DNA of 64,000 nucleotides from Peptoniphilus_A hominis (lineage in GTDB: Bacteria; Bacillota; Clostridia; Tissierellales; Peptoniphilaceae), in contig NZ_JBBMFO010000005.1 of assembly GCF_040096015.1 (NCBI RefSeq), positions 9,291 through 73,290 of the forward strand, written 5' to 3'. Every line of letters starts with the position of its first letter. Position 1 is the first letter of the stretch. Positions 32,547 through 40,281 of this stretch are shown piece by piece. A program made the translations under genes and the position numbers. The notes beneath the pieces were generated by a model. That model saw nothing but the letters and a program-made list of their open reading frames with translations. It searched no databases and was not told the DNA's origin.

Positions 32547-33229
32547 AATATGTAATTGTGGCAGAAAAATTTCCAGAAAAATCTTTAAAAATATTAAAAG
32601 AATATGGGAAAATTGTTAGAACAAAATCAAATAAAAATTTAATGAAAGGATTAGACACTCATCCAGATATTTTAGTCCATCCACTGCCCAGTGGAGAGCT
32701 TGTTGTGGATAGGGATAATTTAGAATACTACAAAAAATTTTTTCCAGACAAAAATATCATTCCATCACATTCAAGTTTGTCAAAAAAGTATCCAAAAGAT
32801 GTGCCCCTAAATGCCTTCACTTTTAAAAATTATTTCATCCACAACTTAAAATTTACAGATCAAGTTCTCTTAGATTATTACAAAAATTCTGGCTATGAGA
32901 TGAAAAATATTAAGCAGGGATATGGCAAGTGCTCCTCACTTGTGACCAATGACTTTATCATTACAAGTGACGGCGGAATTTATGAAAGCCTAAGGGATTT
33001 TATACCAATTTATAAAATAAAGCATGGAGAGATTAGGCTTCAAAACTTTAACTACGGTTTTATAGGTGGTGCAAGTGGAGTCTTGGGCAAAAAAATATTC
33101 TTCACAGGAGATTTTTCTCATCACTCCTCCCATGAAGAAATTTTAAAAATAATAAAAAAATATGATTATGAAATTGAAATTTTATCAGATGAAACAATAG
33201 AAGATTTTGGTTCTATTTATTTTATTTAA
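32543..33229 (+). CDS. Conserved protein, resembles DUF6873 (guanidino-enzyme-like fold)
   Basis: A 228-residue cytosolic protein. The pattern ILVHPLPSGELVVDRDN, GYGKCSSLVTNDFIITSD and GFIGGASGVLGKKIFFTGD, with regular beta-beta-alpha spacing, resembles the DUF6873 group, which is predicted to share the five-bladed fold of amidinotransferases and arginine/agmatine deiminases. The usual catalytic Cys near the C-terminus of those enzymes is absent. The single clear Cys is in the GKCSS region near residue 131, so deiminase activity is unlikely. It overlaps the RNA methyltransferase gene by 4 bases, a common clostridial pairing in my recollection. No function is known. Confidence 0.75.
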   Translation: MKYVIVAEKFPEKSLKILKEYGKIVRTKSNKNLMKGLDTHPDILVHPLPSGELVVDRDNLEYYKKFFPDKNIIPSHSSLSKKYPKDVPLNAFTFKNYFIHNLKFTDQVLLDYYKNSGYEMKNIKQGYGKCSSLVTNDFIITSDGGIYESLRDFIPIYKIKHGEIRLQNFNYGFIGGASGVLGKKIFFTGDFSHHSSHEEILKIIKKYDYEIEILSDETIEDFGSIYFI

Positions 33230-33251
33230 AACTTATGTAAAAATGGAAAAT

Positions 33252-33304
33252 ATAAAAGATGGTATGTAGAAGGCTTAATTCCCTTCTTTAATACCATCTT
33301 TTAT
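33252..33304. terminator. Long hairpin between convergent genes
   Basis: A perfect 14-bp outer stem (33252-33265 with 33291-33304), then an internal bulge and a second AGAAGG/CCTTCT stem. T-rich sequence lies on both sides. It probably ends transcription from both strands. Confidence 0.7.
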
Positions 33305-33340
33305 TTATAATATAATTATTAGGATATTTATAAACATATA

Positions 33341-33844
33341 CTATCTATTTATTTTTTTGTTAAGAATTTTTTCATATAAAAATTTATTGTCATCAAGGTA
33401 ATCAAACATTAACTTAGAAAGCAAATCTTTAAAAACTAAATCTTCTTCAAGGTAAGATTCTTTAGAAACCCCAGAAATGTAAGTCATCTCTGTTAGAAGT
33501 CTACCACTATTTGTAGACATATATTTAGTCTTTTCTTCAAGTATAAAAAAAAGAAAATTACCATATTCTGCTTCACGAGGATCCACATACTCTATACTTT
33601 TTTCATTTTCTATAATTTTAAAGAGACGAAAGGACATGTCTTCTATCTCAACATTTAACTTAATATTTCCAACGAAATACTTTGCATTTTCACTAAGCAT
33701 ATACTTCTTGTAAGGAGGTAATTCTGAAAAATTAAGTTCAACAAGGTCAAATTTATTTTTGAGATAATTTATAAGGTCTTTTGAATCCCTCTCGCCAATA
33801 GGAATTAAATGCTTGAACATTTTAATTTGAGTTTCATAATTCAT
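33341..33844 (-). CDS. Hypothetical protein, 167 residues
   Basis: No family recognised. The protein is soluble by composition (37% or so charged residues) with no signal peptide or membrane segment. It reads as alternating strands and helices: KFDLVELNFSELPPYKKYMLS, then YFVGNIKLNVEIEDMSFRLF in part, and SIEYVDPREAEYGNFLFFILEEK. The C-terminal 45 residues should be helical (EEDLVFKDLLSKLMFDYLDD). The ribosome site AAGGAG lies ten bases before the ATG. It is a single-gene minus-strand unit between a convergent gene and the divergent thrS T-box leader, so context gives no clue. An unrelated accessory insertion is possible. Confidence 0.65.
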   Translation of the reverse strand: MNYETQIKMFKHLIPIGERDSKDLINYLKNKFDLVELNFSELPPYKKYMLSENAKYFVGNIKLNVEIEDMSFRLFKIIENEKSIEYVDPREAEYGNFLFFILEEKTKYMSTNSGRLLTEMTYISGVSKESYLEEDLVFKDLLSKLMFDYLDDNKFLYEKILNKKINR

Positions 33845-34059
33845 TTTACTTTTACATCTCCTTAAAGGATTATTTTATGATAAGAATCATAAAACAATTT
33901 AAAAATTTCTTTCTCATAAAGTTCTCCCTTTACACAAACATTATAATTTCTCAATCAATTATTACAATTAAATTATACCAAAGAGAGAAAAATTTTGTTT
34001 TAAAAACTTTTCAGAGGGTAATAAATATTAGTAAGTTGAGAGAGAATTTCTCTTGGCTC

Positions 34060-34088
34060 TTGAATTTTTAAAGATTATATGTTAATAT
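34060..34088 (+). promoter_or_regulatory. Promoter of the thrS leader
   Basis: TTGAAT (34060-34065), 17-base spacer, TAATAT (34083-34088), with TG one base upstream of the -10. The bases between 33845 and 34059 hold no supported gene: a 64-codon plus-strand frame there has no ribosome site. Confidence 0.6.
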
Positions 34089-34095
34089 AAGAGCA

Positions 34096-34297
34096 ATTTT
34101 AAAAATGGCTTTGATAAGAAGAGTAAATTATATAAAATTTTTAGAGAGGAAACGGCTGGTGCAAGTTTCCAATTTTATATTTTTGAAAACTAACTTGGAG
34201 CCCCATAGCAAACTATGGCGTATGGATGCGTTAAATCCCTCGAGTTTAATTAAGGTGGAACCACGGTCATCGTCCTTTGGGATGATGACTTTTTTTA
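34096..34297 (+). promoter_or_regulatory. T-box riboswitch, threonine, upstream of thrS
   Basis: A ~200-base leader with the hallmark T-box AAGGTGGAACCACGG at 34252-34266, which pairs with the acceptor end of uncharged tRNA. It is followed by a terminator: a 10-bp stem 34266-34275 with 34280-34289, TTTG loop and seven T residues. Stem I includes AGAGAGGAAACGGCTGGTGC (34143 onward). Just before the TTGGAGC element, ACT triplets occur at 34189-34191 and 34193-34195. ACT is a threonine codon and one of these should be the specifier, agreeing with thrS downstream. Uncharged tRNA-Thr would favour antitermination. Confidence 0.93.
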
Positions 34298-34325
34298 TTT
34301 TATTTTTTAATTTTAGGAGGATATG

Positions 34326-36236
34326 ATGATAATTAAATACCCAGACGGATCACAAAAGGAATATGAAAGTGGCGTAAAGGTAAGTAAAATTACTGGAGAT
34401 ATCTCCCAAGGACTTCTTAGAGATTCCCTTGGAGCTGTTGTCAATGGAGAAATTTTAGGACTTGACGATGAAGTTTATGAAGATGCTCACTTCAAAGTTG
34501 TAAAATTCGATGACATTGAAGGAAAGAAAATTTTATGGCACACTGCATCTCACTTAATGGCTTATGCAATTAAGGAACTTTATCCAGAAGCAAAATTTGC
34601 CATTGGACCTGCAACTGAAACAGGCTTCTACTATGATCTAGACCTTGAACACAGATTTGTAGATGAAGACCTAAAGGCAATTGAAGATAAGATGAAGGAA
34701 CTTGCTAAAAAAGATCTTCCAGTAGAAAAAATTGAAGTTTCAAGAGAAGAAGCAATAAAGTATTTCAAGGAACAAAATCAAGAATATAAGGTTGAACTAA
34801 TTGAAGACCTTCCAGAAGATGAAAAAATCACTATGTATAAGATTGGTGACTTCACTGACCTTTGCAAGGGACCACATCTTCTTTCAACTAAAAAAGTTAA
34901 GGCAATAAAACTTCTTTCAATAGCTGGTGCTTATTGGAGAGGCGACTCAAACAACAAGATGCTTCAAAGAATTTATGGTATTGCCTTTGAAAAGCAAAAA
35001 CAATTAGATGAATACATTGAAAGACGCGAAGAAGCTGAAAAGAGAGATCACAGAAAACTAGGTAAAGAACTTGACCTCTTTAGCATGCACGAAGAAGGAC
35101 CTGGCTTCCCATTCTTCCATCCAAATGGAATGATTTTGAGAAACACTCTACTTGAATGGTGGAGAGGAGTTCTAAATGAAAATGGTTACGGAGAAATCCT
35201 AACTCCAATTATCTTAAACGAAGCCTTGTGGCACAGATCAGGACACTGGGATCACTACAAAGACAATATGTATTTCACAAAAATTGACGATGGAGATTAT
35301 GCTGTTAAGCCAATGAACTGCCCAGGCTCAATTTTAGTTTACAATTCAAATAATCACTCTTATAGGGACCTTCCAATTAGACTTGCTGAATACGGAATTG
35401 TTCACAGACACGAACTTTCTGGAGCCCTACACGGACTATTTAGGGTAAGAACATTTACTCAAGACGATGCCCACGTTTACTGCTTATTCTCACAAGTAAA
35501 AGACGAAGTATTTAAGATGATTGACCTTGCTGATTACCTATACAGCACTTTTGGCTTTAAATATACAATTGAACTTTCAACAAGACCAGATGACTTCATG
35601 GGCGACATCGAATCATGGAACTTGGCTGAAAAGTCACTTAAGGAAGCCCTAGAAGAAAAGAAACTTCCATACACAATTAACGAAGGCGACGGAGCTTTCT
35701 ATGGTCCAAAGATTGACTTCCACCTAGAAGATGCCATTGGAAGAACTTGGCAATGTGGTACAATCCAACTTGACTTCCAACTTCCAGAAAACTTTGACTT
35801 AACTTATGTTGATGAAGATGGAGAAAGAAAGAGACCAGTTATGCTTCACAGAGCCCTACTAGGTTCAGTTGAAAGATTTATGGGTATCCTAATCGAACAC
35901 TTTGCAGGTAAATTCCCACTATGGTTATCTCCAGTACAAGTTGAAGTTATTCCTGTATCTGACAAATTTAAAGATTTTGCAGAAAAAATTGCAGACAAAC
36001 TTCACGCTGAAGGACTTAGAGTTCATCTTGATGGCCGTACAGAAAAAGTTGGCTACAAGATTAGAGAAGCACAAGTTAAGAAGATCAACTACATGCTAGT
36101 AATTGGAGAAAAAGAAGAAACTTCAGGCAAACTTTCTGTTAGAAAGAGAAATGGCGAAGAAGTAGCTGATGTTGATGTAGATGAATTTATTGCATCACTA
36201 AAAGAAGAAATCAAAAATATGACAATAACTGACTAA
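34326..36236 (+). CDS. thrS: Threonyl-tRNA synthetase
   Basis: A 636-residue class II synthetase. Domains in order: an N-terminal TGS domain (MIIKYPDGSQKEYESG); the editing domain with the zinc/editing motif HTASHLMAYAIKEL and the later DLCKGPHL; the catalytic core with MNCPGSILVYN (zinc Cys), RLAEYGIVHRHELSGAL and RTFTQDDAHVYC, all near residues 335-390; and the anticodon-binding domain from about 540. Two ATGs are adjacent (34323, 34326). The second is preferred since AGGAGG ends at 34320, only two bases from the first. It is controlled by the T-box leader and stands alone in its operon. Confidence 0.98.
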   Translation: MIIKYPDGSQKEYESGVKVSKITGDISQGLLRDSLGAVVNGEILGLDDEVYEDAHFKVVKFDDIEGKKILWHTASHLMAYAIKELYPEAKFAIGPATETGFYYDLDLEHRFVDEDLKAIEDKMKELAKKDLPVEKIEVSREEAIKYFKEQNQEYKVELIEDLPEDEKITMYKIGDFTDLCKGPHLLSTKKVKAIKLLSIAGAYWRGDSNNKMLQRIYGIAFEKQKQLDEYIERREEAEKRDHRKLGKELDLFSMHEEGPGFPFFHPNGMILRNTLLEWWRGVLNENGYGEILTPIILNEALWHRSGHWDHYKDNMYFTKIDDGDYAVKPMNCPGSILVYNSNNHSYRDLPIRLAEYGIVHRHELSGALHGLFRVRTFTQDDAHVYCLFSQVKDEVFKMIDLADYLYSTFGFKYTIELSTRPDDFMGDIESWNLAEKSLKEALEEKKLPYTINEGDGAFYGPKIDFHLEDAIGRTWQCGTIQLDFQLPENFDLTYVDEDGERKRPVMLHRALLGSVERFMGILIEHFAGKFPLWLSPVQVEVIPVSDKFKDFAEKIADKLHAEGLRVHLDGRTEKVGYKIREAQVKKINYMLVIGEKEETSGKLSVRKRNGEEVADVDVDEFIASLKEEIKNMTITD

Positions 36237-36281
36237 TTTTTAATTTTTCAGTTGAAAATCTTATTAAATAAAGATAAAATC

Positions 36282-36310
36282 TAAGCAGGTGAAAGCCTGC
36301 TTATTTTTTT
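36282..36310 (+). terminator. Terminator after thrS
   Basis: An 8-bp perfect stem (36282-36289 with 36296-36303), TGAAAG loop, then seven T residues. Confidence 0.9.
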
Positions 36311-36343
36311 ATGAGGATTTGTCTAAAAATAGCAAATAATTTC

Positions 36344-36372
36344 TTTACAAAGCCAAGTCCTTGTGATAAAAT
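36344..36372 (+). promoter_or_regulatory. Promoter of rplU-prp-rpmA
   Basis: TTTACA (36344-36349), 17-base spacer, TAAAAT (36367-36372) with TG one base upstream. Transcription should begin near 36379. Confidence 0.8.
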
Positions 36373-36378
36373 ACATTG

Positions 36379-36450
36379 ATGTAACCGCACAGAATAGGTT
36401 TTAAACTTAGGTGCCTATAATGGCGAGTCTTGTAATGAGGAGGTGCTACA
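36379..36450 (+). ncRNA. Putative L21 ribosomal protein leader
   Basis: The ~70-base untranslated leader carries short conserved-looking blocks: AACCGCACAGAATAGGTT, then TTAGGTGCCTATAATGGCG and the GAGGAGGTGC ribosome site. Position and pattern match the L21 leader known from Firmicutes, thought to mediate feedback by L21. I recognise it by resemblance only; a covariance search would settle it. Confidence 0.6.
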
Positions 36451-36756
36451 ATGTACGCAATTATTGAAACAGGCGGAAAACAATATGTTGTTGAAGCTGG
36501 TGACAAAATTAAAGTTGAAAAATTAGATGTAAAAGAAGGCGACAAGGTAACTTTTGACAAAGTTCTTTTTGTTTCAGGTGATGAGACTAAAGTTGGTGCT
36601 CCATTTGTTGATGGTGCAAAAGTAGAAGCTAAGGTATTGGCACAAGGTAAGAACAAAAAAGTTGTTGTTTACAAATACAAATCTAAGAAAAACGAAAGAA
36701 AGAAAAACGGACACCGTCAACCATACACTTTAGTTGAAATTTCAGGTATTAACTAA
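36451..36756 (+). CDS. rplU: Ribosomal protein L21
   Basis: A 101-residue 50S protein. The family pattern is MYAIIETGGKQYVVEAGDKI at the start and KVVVYKYKSKKNERKKNGHR near the end, with QPYTLVEI closing the beta barrel. GGAGGTGC precedes the ATG. It shares its last base with the prp start, in the conserved rplU-prp-rpmA operon of Firmicutes. Confidence 0.97.
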   Translation: MYAIIETGGKQYVVEAGDKIKVEKLDVKEGDKVTFDKVLFVSGDETKVGAPFVDGAKVEAKVLAQGKNKKVVVYKYKSKKNERKKNGHRQPYTLVEISGIN

Positions 36757-37085
36757 TGACTATTATTGACCTTTACAAAAAGGGCGATTATTACTGTGGA
36801 TTTAAGTCTTGTGGTCATGCAGAGGGCGAATTTGATAAAATTGTCTGCTCCAGCATTTCAACTCTCACTCAAACTCTTTATTTTACACTGATAAATAAAC
36901 TTGGAGTTTGTGAAAGTGAAATTAAAGACAGGCAGGGCGACGGATTATTAAAAATAGAAATTTTAAATAGTGATATTTTTAAAAGAAAAGATATTCAAAC
37001 TTGTTTTGAATTTATGATAATGGGAATTGAGCTTATCGATGAAGCTTACCCAGAATATTTGACACTAAAGATCGTGGAGGTGTAA
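36756..37085 (+). CDS. prp: Ribosomal-processing cysteine protease Prp
   Basis: A 109-residue cysteine protease that removes the N-terminal extension of ribosomal protein L27 in Firmicutes. The catalytic His is in SCGHAEG near residue 21 and the Cys in DKIVCSSISTL near 32, exactly the family spacing. It lies between rplU and its substrate gene rpmA, starting on the last base of the rplU stop codon. The presence of Prp implies that L27 here is made as a precursor, and the adjacent L27 does have an extension, although with an altered cleavage motif. Confidence 0.93.
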   Translation: MTIIDLYKKGDYYCGFKSCGHAEGEFDKIVCSSISTLTQTLYFTLINKLGVCESEIKDRQGDGLLKIEILNSDIFKRKDIQTCFEFMIMGIELIDEAYPEYLTLKIVEV

Positions 37086-37086
37086 A

Positions 37087-37386
37087 ATGATTAAATTTGA
37101 TTTATTGCTTTTTTCTTCAAAAAAGGGAGCAGGTTCTTCTAAGAACGGTCGTGATTCAAACTCAAAGAGACTTGGAGTTAAAAGAGGCGACGGTCAATTT
37201 GTTCTAGCAGGCAACATCTTAGTTAGACAAAGAGGAACAAAAATCCATCCAGGCGAAAATGTTATGAAGGGTTCTGATGACACTTTATTTGCTACAGCTG
37301 ATGGTATTGTGAGATTCACAACTAAGGGCAAGGGCGGAAAGAAATTCGCCAATGTTTACGAAGAAGAAAAAGTTGAATTAGCATAA
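37087..37386 (+). CDS. rpmA: Ribosomal protein L27, with N-terminal extension
   Basis: A 99-residue 50S protein placed near the peptidyl-transferase centre. The mature part KKGAGSSKNGRDSNSKRLG and the later GNILVRQRGTKIHPG are typical. The first ten or so residues, MIKFDLLLFSS, form the removable extension. In Staphylococcus and Bacillus the Prp site is a LQFF-A type motif; here the equivalent reads LLLF-S, so the glutamine and one phenylalanine are replaced. GGAGGTG precedes the ATG. A terminator with a GAAA tetraloop follows. Confidence 0.96.
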   Translation: MIKFDLLLFSSKKGAGSSKNGRDSNSKRLGVKRGDGQFVLAGNILVRQRGTKIHPGENVMKGSDDTLFATADGIVRFTTKGKGGKKFANVYEEEKVELA

Positions 37387-37391
37387 AGATG

Positions 37392-37421
37392 AAGCAAGGG
37401 AAACCTTGCTTTTATTTTTTT
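37392..37421 (+). terminator. Terminator after rpmA
   Basis: An 8-bp perfect stem (37392-37399 with 37404-37411) with GAAA tetraloop followed by a T-rich tail. Confidence 0.9.
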
Positions 37422-37459
37422 CTTTGTAAAATCTAAAATTTCACCAAGATTTTACATAT

Positions 37460-37513
37460 TTGACATAAGGTTCAAGTTTTCACTACAATTCAGTGTTAAT
37501 TCTATGATATAAT
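37460..37513 (+). promoter_or_regulatory. Tandem promoters of obgE
   Basis: Two overlapping signals: TTGACA (37460-37465) with TACAAT (37484-37489) at 18 bases, and an extended -10 TGATATAAT (37505-37513) without a -35. The second leaves only a 15-base leader before the start codon. Confidence 0.6.
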
Positions 37514-37534
37514 TTTAGAAAATGCGAGGTTAAA

Positions 37535-38803
37535 ATGTTTATAGATATAGCAAAAATAAAATTAAAAGCCGGAAAAGGTGGAGATGGCGCTGTCGCTTGG
37601 AGACGAGAAAAGTTTGAACCAGCTGGTGGACCTGCTGGAGGCGACGGTGGAAGAGGCGGAAGCGTAATTGTAATGACGGACTCTGGACTTCACACCTTGA
37701 TGGATTTTAGATATAAAAGAGAATACAAGGCCGAAAATGGACAAAACGGCATGAGTAAATTAAAATTTGGAAGAGATGGCGAGGACATAATCTTAAAAGT
37801 TCCCGTTGGAACTCTAATTAGAGATGCAAATACCAAGGGCGTCATCTACGACTTAAAGGAAAATAATATGGCTGTCACTGTATGTAAGGGTGGCAAGGGT
37901 GGTCTTGGCAATGCAAGATTTAAGACATCAACTAGACAAGCACCGGCCTTTGCCCAAGCAGGCAATGTTGGCGAAGAAAGGGAAGTAATTTTAGAATTAA
38001 AACTTCTCGCCGATGTTGGACTTGTTGGTTTTCCAAATGTAGGCAAGTCAACCCTACTTTCCATAGTGACATCTGCCACTCCAAAGATTGCAAACTATCA
38101 CTTCACTACACTTTCTCCAAACCTTGGAGTTGTAAGAATTGATGAAGGTGAATCATTTGTAATTGCAGATATACCAGGTCTTATTGAAGGGGCATCTGAA
38201 GGAATTGGACTTGGCGACGAGTTCTTAAAGCATGTTGAGAGAACTGGAATTTTAATCCATGTCCTTGACATTTCTGGCTCTGAATACAGGGACCCTCTTG
38301 AGGACTTTTATAAGATTAACGAAGAACTTGTGAGATACAATGAAAAGTTAGGCGAAAAGAAGCAAATTATTTTTGCCAACAAAATGGATATGCCAGGTGC
38401 CCAAGAAAATCTAAAAAAATTGGAAGAAGAACTTGGCGACAAATACGACATTATAGCAGGTTCTTGTGCAACTACAAAAAATTTGGACAAATTAATGAAG
38501 CTAACATATAATAAGCTAAAAGAAGTAGATTATAGTGACTACAAGACCTACGATGAAGAGCATGTGGAAGAAGTTACAAGAGAAGAAGGCATAAGAGTAT
38601 TTAAAGATAATGGCGAATACTTTGTTGAAGGACCTTATATTGACAAACTCCTTCGCTCAACGAATTTTGACGACTACGACTCACTTAAATATTTCCAAGA
38701 AAATCTTAGAAAAAATAAAGTTGTTGAAAAATTGGAAGAACTTGGGGCAGAAGATGGATGTGCTGTATTTATCGGCGGCTACGAATTTGAATTTTTTGAA
38801 TAA
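37535..38803 (+). CDS. obgE: Obg GTPase
   Basis: A 422-residue GTPase acting in 50S assembly and stress control. The glycine-rich Obg domain (residues 1-~158) shows KAGKGGDGAVAWRREKFEPA and GGDGGRGG. The G domain has G1 GFPNVGKSTLL near 167, switch ANYHFTTLSPNLGVV, G3 DIPGLIEGAS, and G4 NKMD near 285. A C-terminal OCT domain (about residues 345-422) completes the Firmicute type. It follows rpmA, the usual order, but from its own promoters. YhbY is encoded 19 bases downstream. Confidence 0.97.
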   Translation: MFIDIAKIKLKAGKGGDGAVAWRREKFEPAGGPAGGDGGRGGSVIVMTDSGLHTLMDFRYKREYKAENGQNGMSKLKFGRDGEDIILKVPVGTLIRDANTKGVIYDLKENNMAVTVCKGGKGGLGNARFKTSTRQAPAFAQAGNVGEEREVILELKLLADVGLVGFPNVGKSTLLSIVTSATPKIANYHFTTLSPNLGVVRIDEGESFVIADIPGLIEGASEGIGLGDEFLKHVERTGILIHVLDISGSEYRDPLEDFYKINEELVRYNEKLGEKKQIIFANKMDMPGAQENLKKLEEELGDKYDIIAGSCATTKNLDKLMKLTYNKLKEVDYSDYKTYDEEHVEEVTREEGIRVFKDNGEYFVEGPYIDKLLRSTNFDDYDSLKYFQENLRKNKVVEKLEELGAEDGCAVFIGGYEFEFFE

Positions 38804-38822
38804 ATAATAGATAGGAGAAAGA

Positions 38823-39113
38823 ATGTTAAGAGGAAAAGAAAGATCATATTTAAAGAGTCTTGCTCACAATATGGATCCACTTATCCAACTGGGAAAAGAT
38901 GGCATCAATGAAGGCTTTTTAAATCAAATAGATAAACTTTTAGAGGATCATGAACTTGTAAAGATAAAAGTTTTGCAAAATGCACCAGTAGAAGTTGATG
39001 AAATTGTTGACGAAATATTAGAAAAAACTGGGGCAGAATTTGTGCAAAAAATTGGCAAGAAACTTACAATTTATAGAGAATCTAAGGAAAACAAAAAGAT
39101 AGAATTGCCATGA
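38823..39113 (+). CDS. YhbY/CRM-domain RNA-binding protein
   Basis: A 96-residue single CRM-domain protein that associates with pre-50S ribosomal particles. The start LRGKERSYLKSLAHNMDPLI, the GxxG-like loop QLGKDGINEGF and the C-terminal IGKKLTIYRES match the family. AGGAGAAAG precedes the ATG. Its last four bases overlap nadD (ATGA). Its neighbours obgE and rsfS also act on the large subunit, so a ribosome-assembly role fits. Confidence 0.93.
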   Translation: MLRGKERSYLKSLAHNMDPLIQLGKDGINEGFLNQIDKLLEDHELVKIKVLQNAPVEVDEIVDEILEKTGAEFVQKIGKKLTIYRESKENKKIELP

Positions 39114-39712
39114 AAAAATATGGAATTTTTGGAGGAACTTTTAACCCCATTCACTACGGTCATCTCATGATTTGTGAATATTTAAAGGAAGAGCTTGGTC
39201 TCGACAAAATTATTTTTATACCAACGGGCAATCCTCCTCACAAGGACCTTGATGTTTCGGCAGAGGACAGGTATGACATGGTAAGGCTCGCCATAGAGTC
39301 CAATCCAAATTTTGAAATCTCTGACATTGAAACTAAGAGGGTAAAATTATCCTACACTGTTGATACAGTAAGAGAACTAAAAAAAATTTATAAAGAAGAA
39401 AAATTATTTTTCTTAATAGGTCTTGACACACTTTTTCAACTTAAGACTTGGAAAAAAATAGAAGAGCTTTCAAAGGAAATAGAATTTGTTGTGGCACTGA
39501 GACCAAAATATATAGACATCGAAGAGATAAATAGAGAATTAAAATTTTTGCGAGAAAATTATGGGACTAGTGTGGAAATTATTCACACACCCCTCTACGA
39601 AATTTCTTCAACTGAACTTAGAGATAGAATTAGAGATAAAAAATCTGTTAGATATTTAATTCCTGAAGAAGTTGTGAATTATATTAAGGAAAGCGGGTTT
39701 TATAAAAAATGA
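39110..39712 (+). CDS. nadD: Nicotinate-nucleotide adenylyltransferase
   Basis: A 200-residue enzyme that adenylates nicotinic acid mononucleotide in NAD synthesis. The nucleotidyltransferase motif GGTFNPIHYGHLMI holds the HxGH, the substrate loop IFIPTGNPPHK follows near residue 37, and the C-terminal ISSTELRDRIRDKKSVRYLIP includes the ISSTxxR motif, quoted here in shortened form. It overlaps yhbY and yqeK by four bases each (ATGA), so it sits in a tightly coupled operon obgE-yhbY-nadD-yqeK-LCP-rsfS. Confidence 0.96.
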   Translation: MKKYGIFGGTFNPIHYGHLMICEYLKEELGLDKIIFIPTGNPPHKDLDVSAEDRYDMVRLAIESNPNFEISDIETKRVKLSYTVDTVRELKKIYKEEKLFFLIGLDTLFQLKTWKKIEELSKEIEFVVALRPKYIDIEEINRELKFLRENYGTSVEIIHTPLYEISSTELRDRIRDKKSVRYLIPEEVVNYIKESGFYKK

Positions 39713-40281
39713 CCTATGATTTAAAAAAGTATGAGAATGAAATTCGCGAGAGAATTGGCGAAAAGAGATTTCTTCACACAATAAGGGTAAAGGACACAGC
39801 CATAAAACTTGCAAAGATTCACGATGTAGATGTGGAAAAGGCAGAAGTTGCTGGCTTCTTACACGATTGTGCAAAAATAAGAGATAAGAAAGATTTAATT
39901 AAAAAAGCCAAGGAGAATAATCTCCTCCTAACTAAGGAGATGATGAAAGCTCCTCAAATCATTCACTCTTATCTTGGCGCCATATTTGCAAGGGAATTTT
40001 ATGACATTGATGATGAGGACATTTTAAATGCCATTACTTATCACACAACTGGCAGAGCCAATATGTCTGATCTTGAAAAAATAATTTTCTTGGCAGATTA
40101 TATTGAGCCCTTGAGAAATTTTGACGGCGTAGAAAGGGCAAGGGAACTTGCCAATAAAGACTTAGACGCTGCCATGTATTTCGCACTAAATAACACCCTA
40201 AAATTTTTAGTTGAGCGGGACTCCTACATTGTTCCGGCCACAGTTTTAGCTAGAAATTTTTATAAGGAGATGGACACTTGA
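39709..40281 (+). CDS. yqeK: HD-domain hydrolase YqeK (symmetrical Ap4A hydrolase)
   Basis: A 190-residue HD phosphohydrolase that cleaves diadenosine tetraphosphate to ADP in Firmicutes. The metal ligands are visible as HTIRVKDTA near residue 23, the HD pair in GFLHDCAKIRD near 50, HSYLGAIFA near 85 and YHTTGRANMSDLEKIIFLADYIEP (in two parts) near 112. Length and order match YqeK. It is coupled to nadD by a four-base overlap, the typical arrangement. The following LCP gene overlaps it by four bases through a TTGA. Confidence 0.94.
   Translation: MTYDLKKYENEIRERIGEKRFLHTIRVKDTAIKLAKIHDVDVEKAEVAGFLHDCAKIRDKKDLIKKAKENNLLLTKEMMKAPQIIHSYLGAIFAREFYDIDDEDILNAITYHTTGRANMSDLEKIIFLADYIEPLRNFDGVERARELANKDLDAAMYFALNNTLKFLVERDSYIVPATVLARNFYKEMDT

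Noticed and set aside
33877..34071. A 64-codon plus-strand frame between the orphan gene and the T-box
   Set aside because: No ribosome site, low-complexity basic/hydrophobic translation, and it overlaps the promoter of the thrS leader.
34105..34326. A 73-codon plus-strand frame over the thrS leader
   Set aside because: It lies entirely within the T-box RNA and its terminator; no ribosome site and a composition set by the RNA structure.
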